A stretch of 64,000 bases of DNA, taken from an uncultured Dorea sp. (lineage in GTDB: Bacteria > Bacillota > Clostridia > Lachnospirales > Lachnospiraceae). A program made the position numbers and the translations under genes. Below the pieces are notes generated by a model that was not told the origin of the DNA, did not search any database, and saw nothing but the letters and a program-made list of their open reading frames with translations. Within the stretch, counting starts at the first letter, position 1, and each line of letters starts with the position of its first letter. The stretch is from NCBI GenBank assembly GCA_910585725.1, contig CAJUFA010000016.1, positions 1 to 64,000 on the forward strand, read 5' to 3'. Shown here in pieces: positions 52,452-60,508 of this stretch.

Positions 52452-52784
52452 CTATTGGTTCTGGGATACTGCGGATAAAAGACCCCGCAATGTCCCCAGT
52501 GCCAGGCGCTTTGTTTCATTGGAACACTGATTAAGTTCTGCGATAATCTGTTTCATGGTAGAATCCATGGGCTCGTTTTCACCATTAAAGACTGTATCTA
52601 TGGATAGATTCTAATAAGATGCCAATAAGTACAGATTTTCAAACCGGGGATTACCGTTGTAATTTTCAATATCAGAGATGGTGCGGAGAGATACATGCAC
52701 CATTTCGGCAAGAGCATTCTGGGATAGATTTCTTCTTAAGCGTTCTTCTTTTACTGCATCTCCTAATAATTTCTTAGCCATCAT
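52452..52784 (-). pseudogene. XRE-family regulator interrupted by an in-frame TAG
   Basis: A helix-turn-helix gene starts at 52784 after GAGGTGATACAA (ERLRRNLSQNALAEMVHVSLRTISDIEN). At 52613-52611 a TAG replaces what is probably a leucine codon in ASY-(L)-NLSIDTVF. The same frame then continues for 52 more codons with normal-looking protein (STMKQIIAELNQCSNETKRLALG) to a TAG at 52452. One point mutation therefore inactivates the gene. The truncated 57-residue product could still bind DNA. Confidence 0.75.
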
Positions 52785-52793
52785 TTGTATCAC

Positions 52794-53196
52794 CTCACTT
52801 AGTTCTTATATTTTACATGAGATATGCGCTATATGAAATGCGTTAAGATACCTGTTTTTGCGTATTATATTGCGTATTTGATGTGTAACAGGCAGGAAAA
52901 CAAGGAATTCAATTTTATATATGGCAGGAAAGGAAAATGTGTAGTAAGTAGTTCGTTAAAAAAATCGTAACCGCATGGTGGACGTATGAGACTTTTAGAC
53001 ATGCAGTATATGATGTTCTAATATTTCATATAACACATGAAATTCGATTATCTTTTTATGCTGTCAGACTGGTAATATGCCGGTTTGGCAGTATTTTTTA
53101 TGTTGAAATAGAGTTTGCCATGGCGTGCCATTGCCGTTCTCCACCCTTAAAAATCTTTGAAACAGATTGATTTTGAAGATTTTTGGAGGGAAAAAT
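52794..53196. other. intergenic region with TGCGT repeats and a terminator hairpin
   Basis: No supported gene. Four TGCGT/TGCGC repeats (52825, 52839, 52859 and 52871) lie upstream of the XRE pseudogene and may be its operators. A 12-bp stem with G-T pairs (CTGTCAGACTGG with 53080-53091) followed by TATTTTTT (to 53098) forms a plus-strand terminator. Confidence 0.45.
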
Positions 53197-53631
53197 ATGA
53201 ATGAATATGATTATACAGGAAATAAAACAAAGAATTACTTTACTGCATATCTGCAGAAATGTATCCGGTGGAAAAGATGGAATTATCTGAAGAAAAAAGA
53301 AAAGATTGGCAGAGTAGAAAGTCCTTTAGAAGAATTTTTGGTGGAGTTTGATCCTTTGATAGATGAAATGCTGGAATCACGTTATAGAGAAGAAGTTCTT
53401 TCCAGAGAACAAGATGGACGATATCCAGGATGGAATGAATTATCAGATCAAAGGCTTACAGAAGCCCTACTGATGCTTCGGGAGGATGAAAGGTGTTTCA
53501 TTTATCAACTTGTTTTTGAGGAAAGAACTTTTAAAGAGATAAGCTGCCTAAACGGGGTCAAAGAAGATAAAGTAAAAAGTATTTACTATTATGCTATTCA
53601 TAAAATCCGTAAATGGATGGGAGGTGACTGA
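53197..53631 (+). CDS. sigma-70-like regulator of the Tn916 Orf7 type
   Basis: 144 residues from the ATG at 53197 with GGAGGG upstream. The C-terminal 60 residues look like sigma region 4 (LTEALLMLREDERCFIYQLVFEERTFKEISCLNGVKEDKVKSIYYYAIHKIRKW), a helix-turn-helix that reads -35 elements. The N-terminal part is charged. Together with the overlapping small gene it resembles the Orf7-Orf8 pair of Tn916-like elements. It is the last regulator before the export cluster and may control it. Confidence 0.72.
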   Translation: MNEYDYTGNKTKNYFTAYLQKCIRWKRWNYLKKKEKIGRVESPLEEFLVEFDPLIDEMLESRYREEVLSREQDGRYPGWNELSDQRLTEALLMLREDERCFIYQLVFEERTFKEISCLNGVKEDKVKSIYYYAIHKIRKWMGGD

Positions 53632-53633
53632 TG

Positions 53634-53822
53634 ATGGAATTTGAAAGGGTTTTATTTAGAGCCAAGCAAGGAGATGAGAAGGCTATAGAACAGATATTGG
53701 AGATGTTTCGGCCAATGTTAATCAGAAATTCTTTAATACGGGGAGTATTTGATGAAGATCTATATCAAGAGCTTGCGATAGAAACATTAAAATGTATACA
53801 GCGCTTTAAACAATTGGAGTAG
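53634..53822 (+). CDS. small HTH protein of the Tn916 Orf8 type
   Basis: Sixty-two residues from the ATG at 53634, with GGAGGTG 7 bases ahead; the preceding stop overlaps the ATG at 53631. FERVLFRAKQGDEKAIEQILEMFRPML followed by DEDLYQELAIETLKCIQRF matches sigma region 2-like helix pairs (HTH_16). Such short proteins are always paired with a region-4-like partner, so the two genes probably act as a split sigma factor. Confidence 0.75.
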   Translation: MEFERVLFRAKQGDEKAIEQILEMFRPMLIRNSLIRGVFDEDLYQELAIETLKCIQRFKQLE

Positions 53823-53880
53823 TGGGATGAGAGATAAAAGACACTATGAACGAAATCGGGGACAGAATAGGATAACCTTC

Positions 53881-53909
53881 TTGTTAAACTGCTGATTTTG
53901 TTGTAAAAA
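53881..53909 (+). promoter_or_regulatory. possible promoter of the export cluster
   Basis: TTGTTA (53881-53886) and TAAAAA (53904-53909) with a 17-base spacer, 46 bases before the first lipoprotein gene. Both boxes are imperfect, which would suit a specialised sigma factor or activator. Confidence 0.35.
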
Positions 53910-53954
53910 TAAAGTAACCTAATTGTAAAATTTTTATAAAAGGAGATTGATGAG

Positions 53955-54446
53955 ATGGGAACAAAAAAGATGAAGAAGACTGCGGCAGTTATCATTGCAA
54001 CAGCAACCGTATGTGGAATAACGGCGGGATGTACGCCGAAAGAAGAAAAAATTGAAGTGAATGCCTCCACTTCTCCATACGAAGATATGGTGGATTATTT
54101 TGAGCAGGAAGGATTCATTTTGGAGGACTGCGAACCGGTTGATATCAATGAAACAACAGGATATCTCACAGACAATACAAACGGAGAGTTTACTGAGACG
54201 AAAGTGGCGGATAAAGCATATGATTATGATGGACTCTGGCTGTTCTGGTGGGATCAGGAAAACAAGACGGATTTATATGGCAACTATGAGTCTATGGCTG
54301 CTAACAAGGGAACGATAGTCCTTGCCGGAGGCGCCGCGGTTCTTGAGACGGAAGCGGCAAACGGAGCTTATGCGATTGCATTTTCAGAGGACTATGAAAA
54401 GAAACAGGACGCGTCCAAAGCGTTCGAAACGCTGGAAAACGAATAG
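53955..54446 (+). CDS. WWD-motif lipoprotein, unknown family, member 1
   Basis: 163 residues. The N-terminal signal ends in a lipobox-like AGCTPK (cysteine about 24), so it is anchored outside the membrane. The mature part has YDYDGLWLFWWDQENKTDLYGNYESM, then ANKGTIVLAGGAAVLET and a final Ala/Lys-rich helix. The protein after the ABC transporters (57979-58467) has the same order of motifs (YDGAEIYWWDLEN), so the two are paralogues. I know no function; it may be a partner or immunity factor of the exporter. Confidence 0.7.
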   Translation: MGTKKMKKTAAVIIATATVCGITAGCTPKEEKIEVNASTSPYEDMVDYFEQEGFILEDCEPVDINETTGYLTDNTNGEFTETKVADKAYDYDGLWLFWWDQENKTDLYGNYESMAANKGTIVLAGGAAVLETEAANGAYAIAFSEDYEKKQDASKAFETLENE

Positions 54447-54514
54447 CAGCTTCAATATAACTGTGAAAGTACAAAAGCAGATGCTCTGAAATTAAGAAAA
54501 GGCAGGGAAACAAT

Positions 54515-56245
54515 ATGGAACGGGTTTTTGGAAAAGACAGGGGCAGCATGGGAAGCTTTTTTCGCATGCTGCAGAAGGCAAGACTTCCTTATCTGTGGAT
54601 TCTTGCATATATTGCCATTACAGCTCTTCTTACCAACGTAGGAATCAGCGTAACGGAATACACGGCCGAACTGTTTGCCGGAAATGTGAATTTTGGCACC
54701 GTGGTTCTTCCGTTTTTGGCTTTTACATTACTATCCCAGCTGATCAGTTCGGTCAGTAAGATTATGAGTAACTTGTGTGTTGCGCGAATTGACCGTAATA
54801 TCAGGAAAATGATCTGGAGTAAGACCGTCAGGCTGCCGCTCCGATATTACGAAAAAAATAAGCCCAAAGAAATGATTTCCCGTATTACAACGGATATCAC
54901 GGCTATCAGTCAGCTAATCATGCAAGTATTTGTTGCTATTCTCACTTCCGCGTACACGCTGGTCATTACGCTTGGAAAAATCGGCTCCTACGACCAGAAG
55001 CTGATGATTGCTCTGATCGCGGTACTTCCGCTGAATTTAGTCATTGCATTTGTTATGGGAAAGATGAAGTTCGGAGTGTTGGATCTGGTAAATCAAAAAA
55101 ATGCAGAGCTGACACAGACGATTGCAGAAAAAACCAATAATCTTCTTCTCATCAAATCTTACGGAAAAGAAGAAAAGGAGCTTCAGACAGGGCAGGAGAA
55201 GATGAAAGGGTTCTATAAGAGTTCGATTTTGAATGCGTGGCTGGGATTCGCAACTCCGATGTATGCATTGGTGGGCGCTATGCAGTTTATTGTGATCGTG
55301 ATGGTAGGCCGAAGCTTTTATTCATCCGGCGCATTGACTCTTACCCAATGGATTGCCTATTATGGATTCGCGGTGAACATCGTTAATCAGCTCAGCGCTT
55401 ACTGTGTATATTGGACAACCTTCAAGGGTTCCCAGGGAGCGACCAGAAGAGTAGCCCAGATTATGGAAGAAATGGAAGAAGACGTAGAAGCCGGCGAGCA
55501 TGTGGAACGTCTCAGCGGCGATATTGAATTAAAAGAGGTTGATTTTTCTTATGAGGAGAAACCTATATTCGATAAACTCAATTTGAAGATACCGGCGGGA
55601 CGTGTGACGGCGCTTATCGGACCGTCAGGAAGCGGAAAGACGACGCTTCTGAATCTGGTGGAGCGTATGTATCCGGTTTCGGGAGGTAAGATTTTATTTG
55701 GGGGCGAAGATACAGCGCGGTATTCGCTCAAGAGCTTCCGAAGCGAAATCTCATACGTAACACAGGAAAGTACATTGTTTGCAGGAACGCTCCGCGACAA
55801 TATCCTGTTCGGGATTAAGAGAGAAGTCACGGATGAAGAACTGGAAAAAGCATGTACGGACGCAGAAATCATGGATTTTATCAGGGAACAGCCGGAGGGC
55901 TTCCAGACGGATGTAGGCGAGCAGGGCGACAAACTTTCCGGCGGACAGAAACAGCGGATTGCTTTTGCGAGGGCGCTTCTAAAACAATCGGATTATCTGT
56001 TTATGGATGAGGCGACCGCGGCTATGGACATCCGGGGAAAAGATCAGGTGTGGAAGAGTGTGAAACGGCATATGGAAGGTAAAACCCTGCTTATGGTTGC
56101 CCACGACAGACAGACCGTACAGAAAGCAGATTATATTATAGTAATGCATAACGGAAAGATTATCTGTCAGGGAGAACCGGAGGAAGTATATGCCGAGAAT
56201 ACATATTACCGAGAATTAATAGGAAGTGAGGGACAGGGCAGATGA
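54515..56245 (+). CDS. ABC exporter half 1
   Basis: 576 residues: a six-helix transmembrane domain (about 20-310) and an ATPase domain (350-570). Walker A GPSGSGKTT, signature LSGGQKQR, Walker B YLFMDEATA and H-loop histidine (VAHDRQ) are all normal. No N-terminal C39 peptidase domain is present, so any leader must be removed by another protease. The stop overlaps the start of the second half by 4 bases, so the two form a heterodimer. Members of the class export peptides or lipids. Confidence 0.88.
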   Translation: MERVFGKDRGSMGSFFRMLQKARLPYLWILAYIAITALLTNVGISVTEYTAELFAGNVNFGTVVLPFLAFTLLSQLISSVSKIMSNLCVARIDRNIRKMIWSKTVRLPLRYYEKNKPKEMISRITTDITAISQLIMQVFVAILTSAYTLVITLGKIGSYDQKLMIALIAVLPLNLVIAFVMGKMKFGVLDLVNQKNAELTQTIAEKTNNLLLIKSYGKEEKELQTGQEKMKGFYKSSILNAWLGFATPMYALVGAMQFIVIVMVGRSFYSSGALTLTQWIAYYGFAVNIVNQLSAYCVYWTTFKGSQGATRRVAQIMEEMEEDVEAGEHVERLSGDIELKEVDFSYEEKPIFDKLNLKIPAGRVTALIGPSGSGKTTLLNLVERMYPVSGGKILFGGEDTARYSLKSFRSEISYVTQESTLFAGTLRDNILFGIKREVTDEELEKACTDAEIMDFIREQPEGFQTDVGEQGDKLSGGQKQRIAFARALLKQSDYLFMDEATAAMDIRGKDQVWKSVKRHMEGKTLLMVAHDRQTVQKADYIIVMHNGKIICQGEPEEVYAENTYYRELIGSEGQGR

Positions 56246-57960
56246 AAAACAACAAACATGTAATATCGTTTTTTCTGAACTTTTACAGAAGGCTTTCGAT
56301 CCCCTGGTGGCTCTACCTGATCGCATTCGGAAGCGGCGTGGTTTATGCCGAGATCGGAATGAGAGTATCGGAGTATCTGGTCCGTGTGAACAAGGGGGAA
56401 CTATATAATTCTGTTATTTTAGGTTATGTGTTTTTTACGATTTTTAATGCATTGCTGGGATTTTTGCGGCCGCTTGTGGAAGAGTATGCCAATCAAAAAG
56501 TGATCCTGCGGGTAAGGTTTTCAATGTGGAGGAAGATCCTGCATCTTCCGATGGATCAGTTCGGAAAGGAACAGCCGTCCTCGCTGGTGTCGGCCGTTAC
56601 GAACGACGTAACTCAGGCAACTCTGGTGATCAGCGGAATATTCTCAGGAGCTACGTCGTTATTCGGATTTGTCCGCGCCTGTATGATCTTGTATCAATAC
56701 AATTCGCCTCTCGCAGCATACCTTCTGCTCTGCATACCGGTTGCGGTGGCAATGTTTATTATCGTCGGCAAGCTGCAGTTTACCATAATGAAAAAGCGTT
56801 ATGCGGCGTTGAATGAAATGACCACATTTTTCTCCGAACACCTGTCGGCCGGGAAATATGTAAAAGCGCAGGTAATGGAAGAAAAAGAACTGGAAAGCGG
56901 ATATGCGGCAATTGATTCACGGTATAAGGCAGATATATACTATGCTTTCATGGAGCAGATTCAGGTTCTGACCAATTCCCTCTACTCCCTTCTTACGACT
57001 GTTGTAATGGCAGTGGGCGGTTCCAGATTGATTAACGCCGGGAAAATGGAAGCCACAGGGATTAATATGTTCAGCACCTATATGACGCAGGTGAATCTCT
57101 ATATAGCGGAGCTTTTGACGGTGTGGCAGAACGTGATGGGCTCGAAAGGCGCGCTTGTCCATGTCGGGGATATTCTTGATATGGAAGAGGAGCATACGGA
57201 AAAAGGCAATTCCTGGACAGAATCTGAGAACAGAGATATTGTGTTCAAAAACGTGAACTTTGGATATGGGAGCGAAAAAGAAATCCTTCATGACTTTTCT
57301 GTTTGCATTCCGGGAGGAAAGACGACGGCAGTGATCGGTGATAACGGTTCTGGAAAATCTACGGTCATGAAACTGATACAGGGATTCTACCAGCCTGATT
57401 CGGGAGAAATATGGGTTGGAGGAAACAGGATAAGCGAAACGAGTCCCCGGGAATGTCATAAAAAATTTGGCTATGTACTCCAGAACAATCCGCTGATGTC
57501 AGGTACGATCCGGGATAATATTCTGTATGGCACAGAAGGAGAAGCGCCGGAGGAAGAGATGAAAAAAGCGGCCAGAGAAGCCAGAGCGGATTCTTTTATA
57601 GATGCACTTCCCAAAGGATATGATACGACTCTTGGAGAGGCGGGGAACCGTTTGTCAAGCGGTCAGAAACAGAGGATTGCCATTGCCAGGGCATTAATTG
57701 CGAAGCCGGAGTATCTGATACTCGACGAGGCGGGGGCGAGTCTGGATCATGACACATATATGAAGATCTATCATGGCATCAGGAAGAAGATGGAAGGCAA
57801 TACGATTGTTTTCATCGCCCATGATATGCGTGAGATTGCAGAAGCAGACTATCTGGTCGTTATGCATCACGGACGTCTTGAAGCCTGCGGAACCCATGAA
57901 GAAGTATTTGCCGTAAGCAGGACTTATCAGGAATATCTGCAGTCCGCTGAGGCATCTTAA
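56242..57960 (+). CDS. ABC exporter half 2
   Basis: 572 residues with the same layout as its partner. Walker A is GDNGSGKST and Walker B YLILDEAGA; the signature is LSSGQKQR instead of LSGGQ, so one of the two ATP sites in the heterodimer is slightly degenerate. The H-loop (FIAHDMRE) is intact. It overlaps exporter half 1 by 4 bases and is followed after 18 bases by the second WWD-motif protein. Confidence 0.88.
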   Translation: MKNNKHVISFFLNFYRRLSIPWWLYLIAFGSGVVYAEIGMRVSEYLVRVNKGELYNSVILGYVFFTIFNALLGFLRPLVEEYANQKVILRVRFSMWRKILHLPMDQFGKEQPSSLVSAVTNDVTQATLVISGIFSGATSLFGFVRACMILYQYNSPLAAYLLLCIPVAVAMFIIVGKLQFTIMKKRYAALNEMTTFFSEHLSAGKYVKAQVMEEKELESGYAAIDSRYKADIYYAFMEQIQVLTNSLYSLLTTVVMAVGGSRLINAGKMEATGINMFSTYMTQVNLYIAELLTVWQNVMGSKGALVHVGDILDMEEEHTEKGNSWTESENRDIVFKNVNFGYGSEKEILHDFSVCIPGGKTTAVIGDNGSGKSTVMKLIQGFYQPDSGEIWVGGNRISETSPRECHKKFGYVLQNNPLMSGTIRDNILYGTEGEAPEEEMKKAAREARADSFIDALPKGYDTTLGEAGNRLSSGQKQRIAIARALIAKPEYLILDEAGASLDHDTYMKIYHGIRKKMEGNTIVFIAHDMREIAEADYLVVMHHGRLEACGTHEEVFAVSRTYQEYLQSAEAS

Positions 57961-57978
57961 AAGAAAGAAGGAATGATT

Positions 57979-58467
57979 ATGAAGAAATTTACGATTGTGT
58001 CTTCCCTGCTTTTCGTGTTACTGTTTTGTGGGATGGTGGGATATGTGGCGTTGTCCGAAGACTTTACGCCTCCAAAGGAGGAGGAAGAAACGGCCGTGCT
58101 TGAAGAAGAAGACAGGGAAGCGCCTGTCTGGAATAAGACAGTGGATGAACTCGTCTCATTTCTAGAGGAGAAGGGGCTGATCCATGCAGACAGTAAAGTG
58201 ACGCTCAGTGCGGAAGGGCTGTGTACGCTTGCGCTAAAGTATGACGGAGCCGAAATATACTGGTGGGATCTGGAGAATCTGGATCCGGAATCTGACGAGT
58301 ATCAGGCATATGAGAGTCTCAGGACAAAAGGCGAGATAGATTTATATGGAGCCGGTACGATTATCATGCCGAAGAAAAACGGTCCTTTTGCACTTTTATT
58401 AACCTATTATGAAGGCAATGTGCAGGCGTTAGAAAAAGCGTTTGCAGAATTTGGTCAGGAGAATTGA
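57979..58467 (+). CDS. WWD-motif secreted or anchored protein, member 2
   Basis: 162 residues from the ATG at 57979, set by AAGAAGG. Residues 5-25 are a signal anchor (VSSLLFVLLFCGMVGYVAL), without a standard lipobox. The rest parallels the lipoprotein at 53955: an LVSFLEEKGLI segment, YDGAEIYWWDLENLDP, then YESLRTKGEIDLYGAGTIIM and a final helix. The pair flanks the exporter genes, which suggests a common role on the outer face of the membrane. Confidence 0.7.
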   Translation: MKKFTIVSSLLFVLLFCGMVGYVALSEDFTPPKEEEETAVLEEEDREAPVWNKTVDELVSFLEEKGLIHADSKVTLSAEGLCTLALKYDGAEIYWWDLENLDPESDEYQAYESLRTKGEIDLYGAGTIIMPKKNGPFALLLTYYEGNVQALEKAFAEFGQEN

Positions 58468-58470
58468 TTG

Positions 58471-59235
58471 ATGAAAATGAAGCTTGTTCTGGTAGAAAAT
58501 GATGAAACATTGTGTACAGAGCTGAAAGAATTACTGGCGTTTTATAATGTATTTGACATTGTGCATACCTTTGACGGAATCAATGAAGCCAATAAATATA
58601 TCTGCCTGAACGAGGTGGACGCGGTATTTATCAATATCAGAACAGGGAATCCAAGATACAGCGGGGACGGCTCTTTTCTGGCATACAATCTGTCCCAGAT
58701 AAAGCCGGACGTCCTGGTGGCGCTGTATTCGGAAGAAAAGTTAGAGGCGGGGCTGGTATTTGACTGCTGCTGCGATGAATACTTTCGGCTTCCGTTTGAT
58801 AACCGTGTGCTTCAGCGGGTGGTTAAGCGGCTGCAGTATTTGTTTGAGCTGCTCCAATACAAACGGTTATCCGTGAACCGTTCTATGATGATCAAGACGA
58901 GAAACGGATATCAGCTTGTGGATATTGATAAGGTTCTCTTTATCGAACGGACGGACCGAAAGAACAAGATGGTGATGGTGGACGGAAAGGAAATGCTCCT
59001 TTCCGGATATTCTATGAACGAATTGGAACAGATTCTGGAAGGTTATAATTTTTACCGGTGCTACCAGTCTTTTATCGTGAATCTTTCCAAAGTATCTTAT
59101 GTCCGGGCGGATAACGAAGCGAAAAATTTTGCTCTGATTTTCGACGGATATGCGGGGGAAGTCATGGTGAGCCGCGAGAAATATACGGAAGTGCTCCAGC
59201 TTTTAAAAAGTAAATATGCGAAGCTTACGCTTTAG
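58471..59235 (+). CDS. LytTR-type regulator with degenerate receiver
   Basis: 254 residues from the ATG at 58471, 9 bases after AGGAG. The first 125 residues keep a receiver fold but the phosphate-accepting Asp is replaced by Asn55 (AVFINIRTGN) and the usual Lys-Pro-Phe is RLPF. The C-terminal LytTR domain is normal (YQLVDIDKVLFIERTDRKNKM; YQSFIVNLSKVSY). It probably does not respond to a kinase, and none is encoded nearby. It likely controls this cluster by another signal. Confidence 0.85.
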   Translation: MKMKLVLVENDETLCTELKELLAFYNVFDIVHTFDGINEANKYICLNEVDAVFINIRTGNPRYSGDGSFLAYNLSQIKPDVLVALYSEEKLEAGLVFDCCCDEYFRLPFDNRVLQRVVKRLQYLFELLQYKRLSVNRSMMIKTRNGYQLVDIDKVLFIERTDRKNKMVMVDGKEMLLSGYSMNELEQILEGYNFYRCYQSFIVNLSKVSYVRADNEAKNFALIFDGYAGEVMVSREKYTEVLQLLKSKYAKLTL

Positions 59236-59245
59236 GAGGAGAAAG

Positions 59246-60181
59246 ATGAAGTCAAAAGTTTTATCGTTTGCCGAGTATGATCAGGTGGATATCAGTATGT
59301 ACAAGAAAGTATTCAAGCTTGACGAGAAGGCGTACAAGAAAGAAATAGATTTTATAAAGAACAAGAACAGCACATGGGAAGAAGCGGGGGAAGTTACGGA
59401 CGGAGCGCTTATTGTATGCGACATGGAATCGGCAAATCCGTTTTTTAGCAGAGAGGACCTGAAAATCATGGTAGGACAGGGGTTCTTTCACAAGAAGCTG
59501 GAAGCGATGTGCGTCGGGCTGAAAAAAGGGACGGCCGGTGTGCTGGACGTCGACGGGGAGAAAGTGACCGTAACGGTTCGTTCCATTCAGCAAAAAAAGA
59601 TTCCTGTGATCACGGACGGGATGATAGAAGCTCTTGGAATTGAAGGAGTGAGCAATGTAGAACAATATGAGGCTCGTCTGATCCGGGAACAGAAAAAAAA
59701 GATTGCGGAAAACGAGGGATACGAAGCCGTTCAGTATGTGATGAACAAAGTATTTGAGGCCAGTACGTTCGATCTTAAGAAGGCTGACTGGAAAGAAATG
59801 ACAGATCATGAAATTAAGAGATTGAAGGAAATCTCCAGAGAACAGGGGTTGAATCTGGAAACCATGACGCCAGAGGAATTTGAAGGGAAGATGCCGTTCT
59901 CAAGCTATCATGAATTATTCGCAAGCGTGCAGAACGATTCATGGGACAGGCTCTGCGGCTATCTTCTGGGGCGGGAATACGCAGAAAAAGACGGCGTCGG
60001 ATATACGATGGAGCAATACCGGGACGATATGGAAGAGTACGTGAAATTCTGGCATGAAACGAAAGAAAATGCAGAAAAGATCAATACTTATGAATATTCG
60101 GAAATTATGTTTTATGTAAATTATTATTACAATAAGGTAAAAGAATACGTGACAGAGAATTTTTTTAAGGAGGAAAAGTAG
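59246..60181 (+). CDS. trigger-factor-like PPIase/chaperone
   Basis: 311 residues from the ATG at 59246 with AGGAGGAG upstream. Residues 45-120 resemble an FKBP-type domain of trigger factor (GALIVCDMESAN, MVGQGFFHKKLEAMCVGLKKG, VTVTVRSIQQKKIP). The rest is a helical SurA/trigger-factor-like arm (about 120-310). The ribosome-binding N-terminal domain of true trigger factor is missing. It may hold an unfolded substrate for processing or export by its neighbours. No signal peptide is seen, so it is cytoplasmic. Confidence 0.72.
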   Translation: MKSKVLSFAEYDQVDISMYKKVFKLDEKAYKKEIDFIKNKNSTWEEAGEVTDGALIVCDMESANPFFSREDLKIMVGQGFFHKKLEAMCVGLKKGTAGVLDVDGEKVTVTVRSIQQKKIPVITDGMIEALGIEGVSNVEQYEARLIREQKKKIAENEGYEAVQYVMNKVFEASTFDLKKADWKEMTDHEIKRLKEISREQGLNLETMTPEEFEGKMPFSSYHELFASVQNDSWDRLCGYLLGREYAEKDGVGYTMEQYRDDMEEYVKFWHETKENAEKINTYEYSEIMFYVNYYYNKVKEYVTENFFKEEK

Positions 60182-60496
60182 ATGGCAATTCAATATGCGG
60201 ATGATGAGAGTTTTAAGAAGCAGATTAAGGAAGGGTTTGTGATCGTGGATTTCTTTTCCGCAACATGCGTACCGTGTAAAGCCTTTTCCCGTATTTTGGA
60301 AGAGCTAGACGCGGAGCTTCCGTTTATCAATATCGTGAAAGTGAACACCACAGATTATCCGAAGCTTGGCAAAGAGAATCGTATTTTTGCGGTTCCAACC
60401 GTTCAATTCTACAAAGACGGTGAAAAGAAGTTTGAGAACGTAGGCGTGATGGAAGTTGAGGAAATAAAAGAGAAGATTACAGAATTCATGTATTAA
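60182..60496 (+). CDS. thioredoxin
   Basis: 104 residues with AAGGAGG upstream. The active site is Cys29-Val-Pro-Cys32 (ATCVPCKAF), with threonine instead of the usual tryptophan in front; the cis-proline is in VPTVQFY. No signal peptide, so it is cytoplasmic. It starts one base after the chaperone gene and 12 bases before the peptidase gene, pointing to a shared task such as keeping cysteines of a substrate reduced. Confidence 0.9.
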   Translation: MAIQYADDESFKKQIKEGFVIVDFFSATCVPCKAFSRILEELDAELPFINIVKVNTTDYPKLGKENRIFAVPTVQFYKDGEKKFENVGVMEVEEIKEKITEFMY

Positions 60497-60508
60497 GAGG
60501 GAACGGAT

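Noticed and set aside
52826..52972. 48-codon plus-strand ORF starting MRYMKCVKIPVF
   Set aside because: No ribosome site, overlaps the regulator's promoter repeats, and the codon pattern is not protein-like.
53827..53895. 22-codon ORF ending in cysteine just before the export cluster, considered as a precursor peptide
   Set aside because: No leader-core pattern or repeated Cys/Gly, and only a weak ribosome site. It is more likely part of the promoter region.
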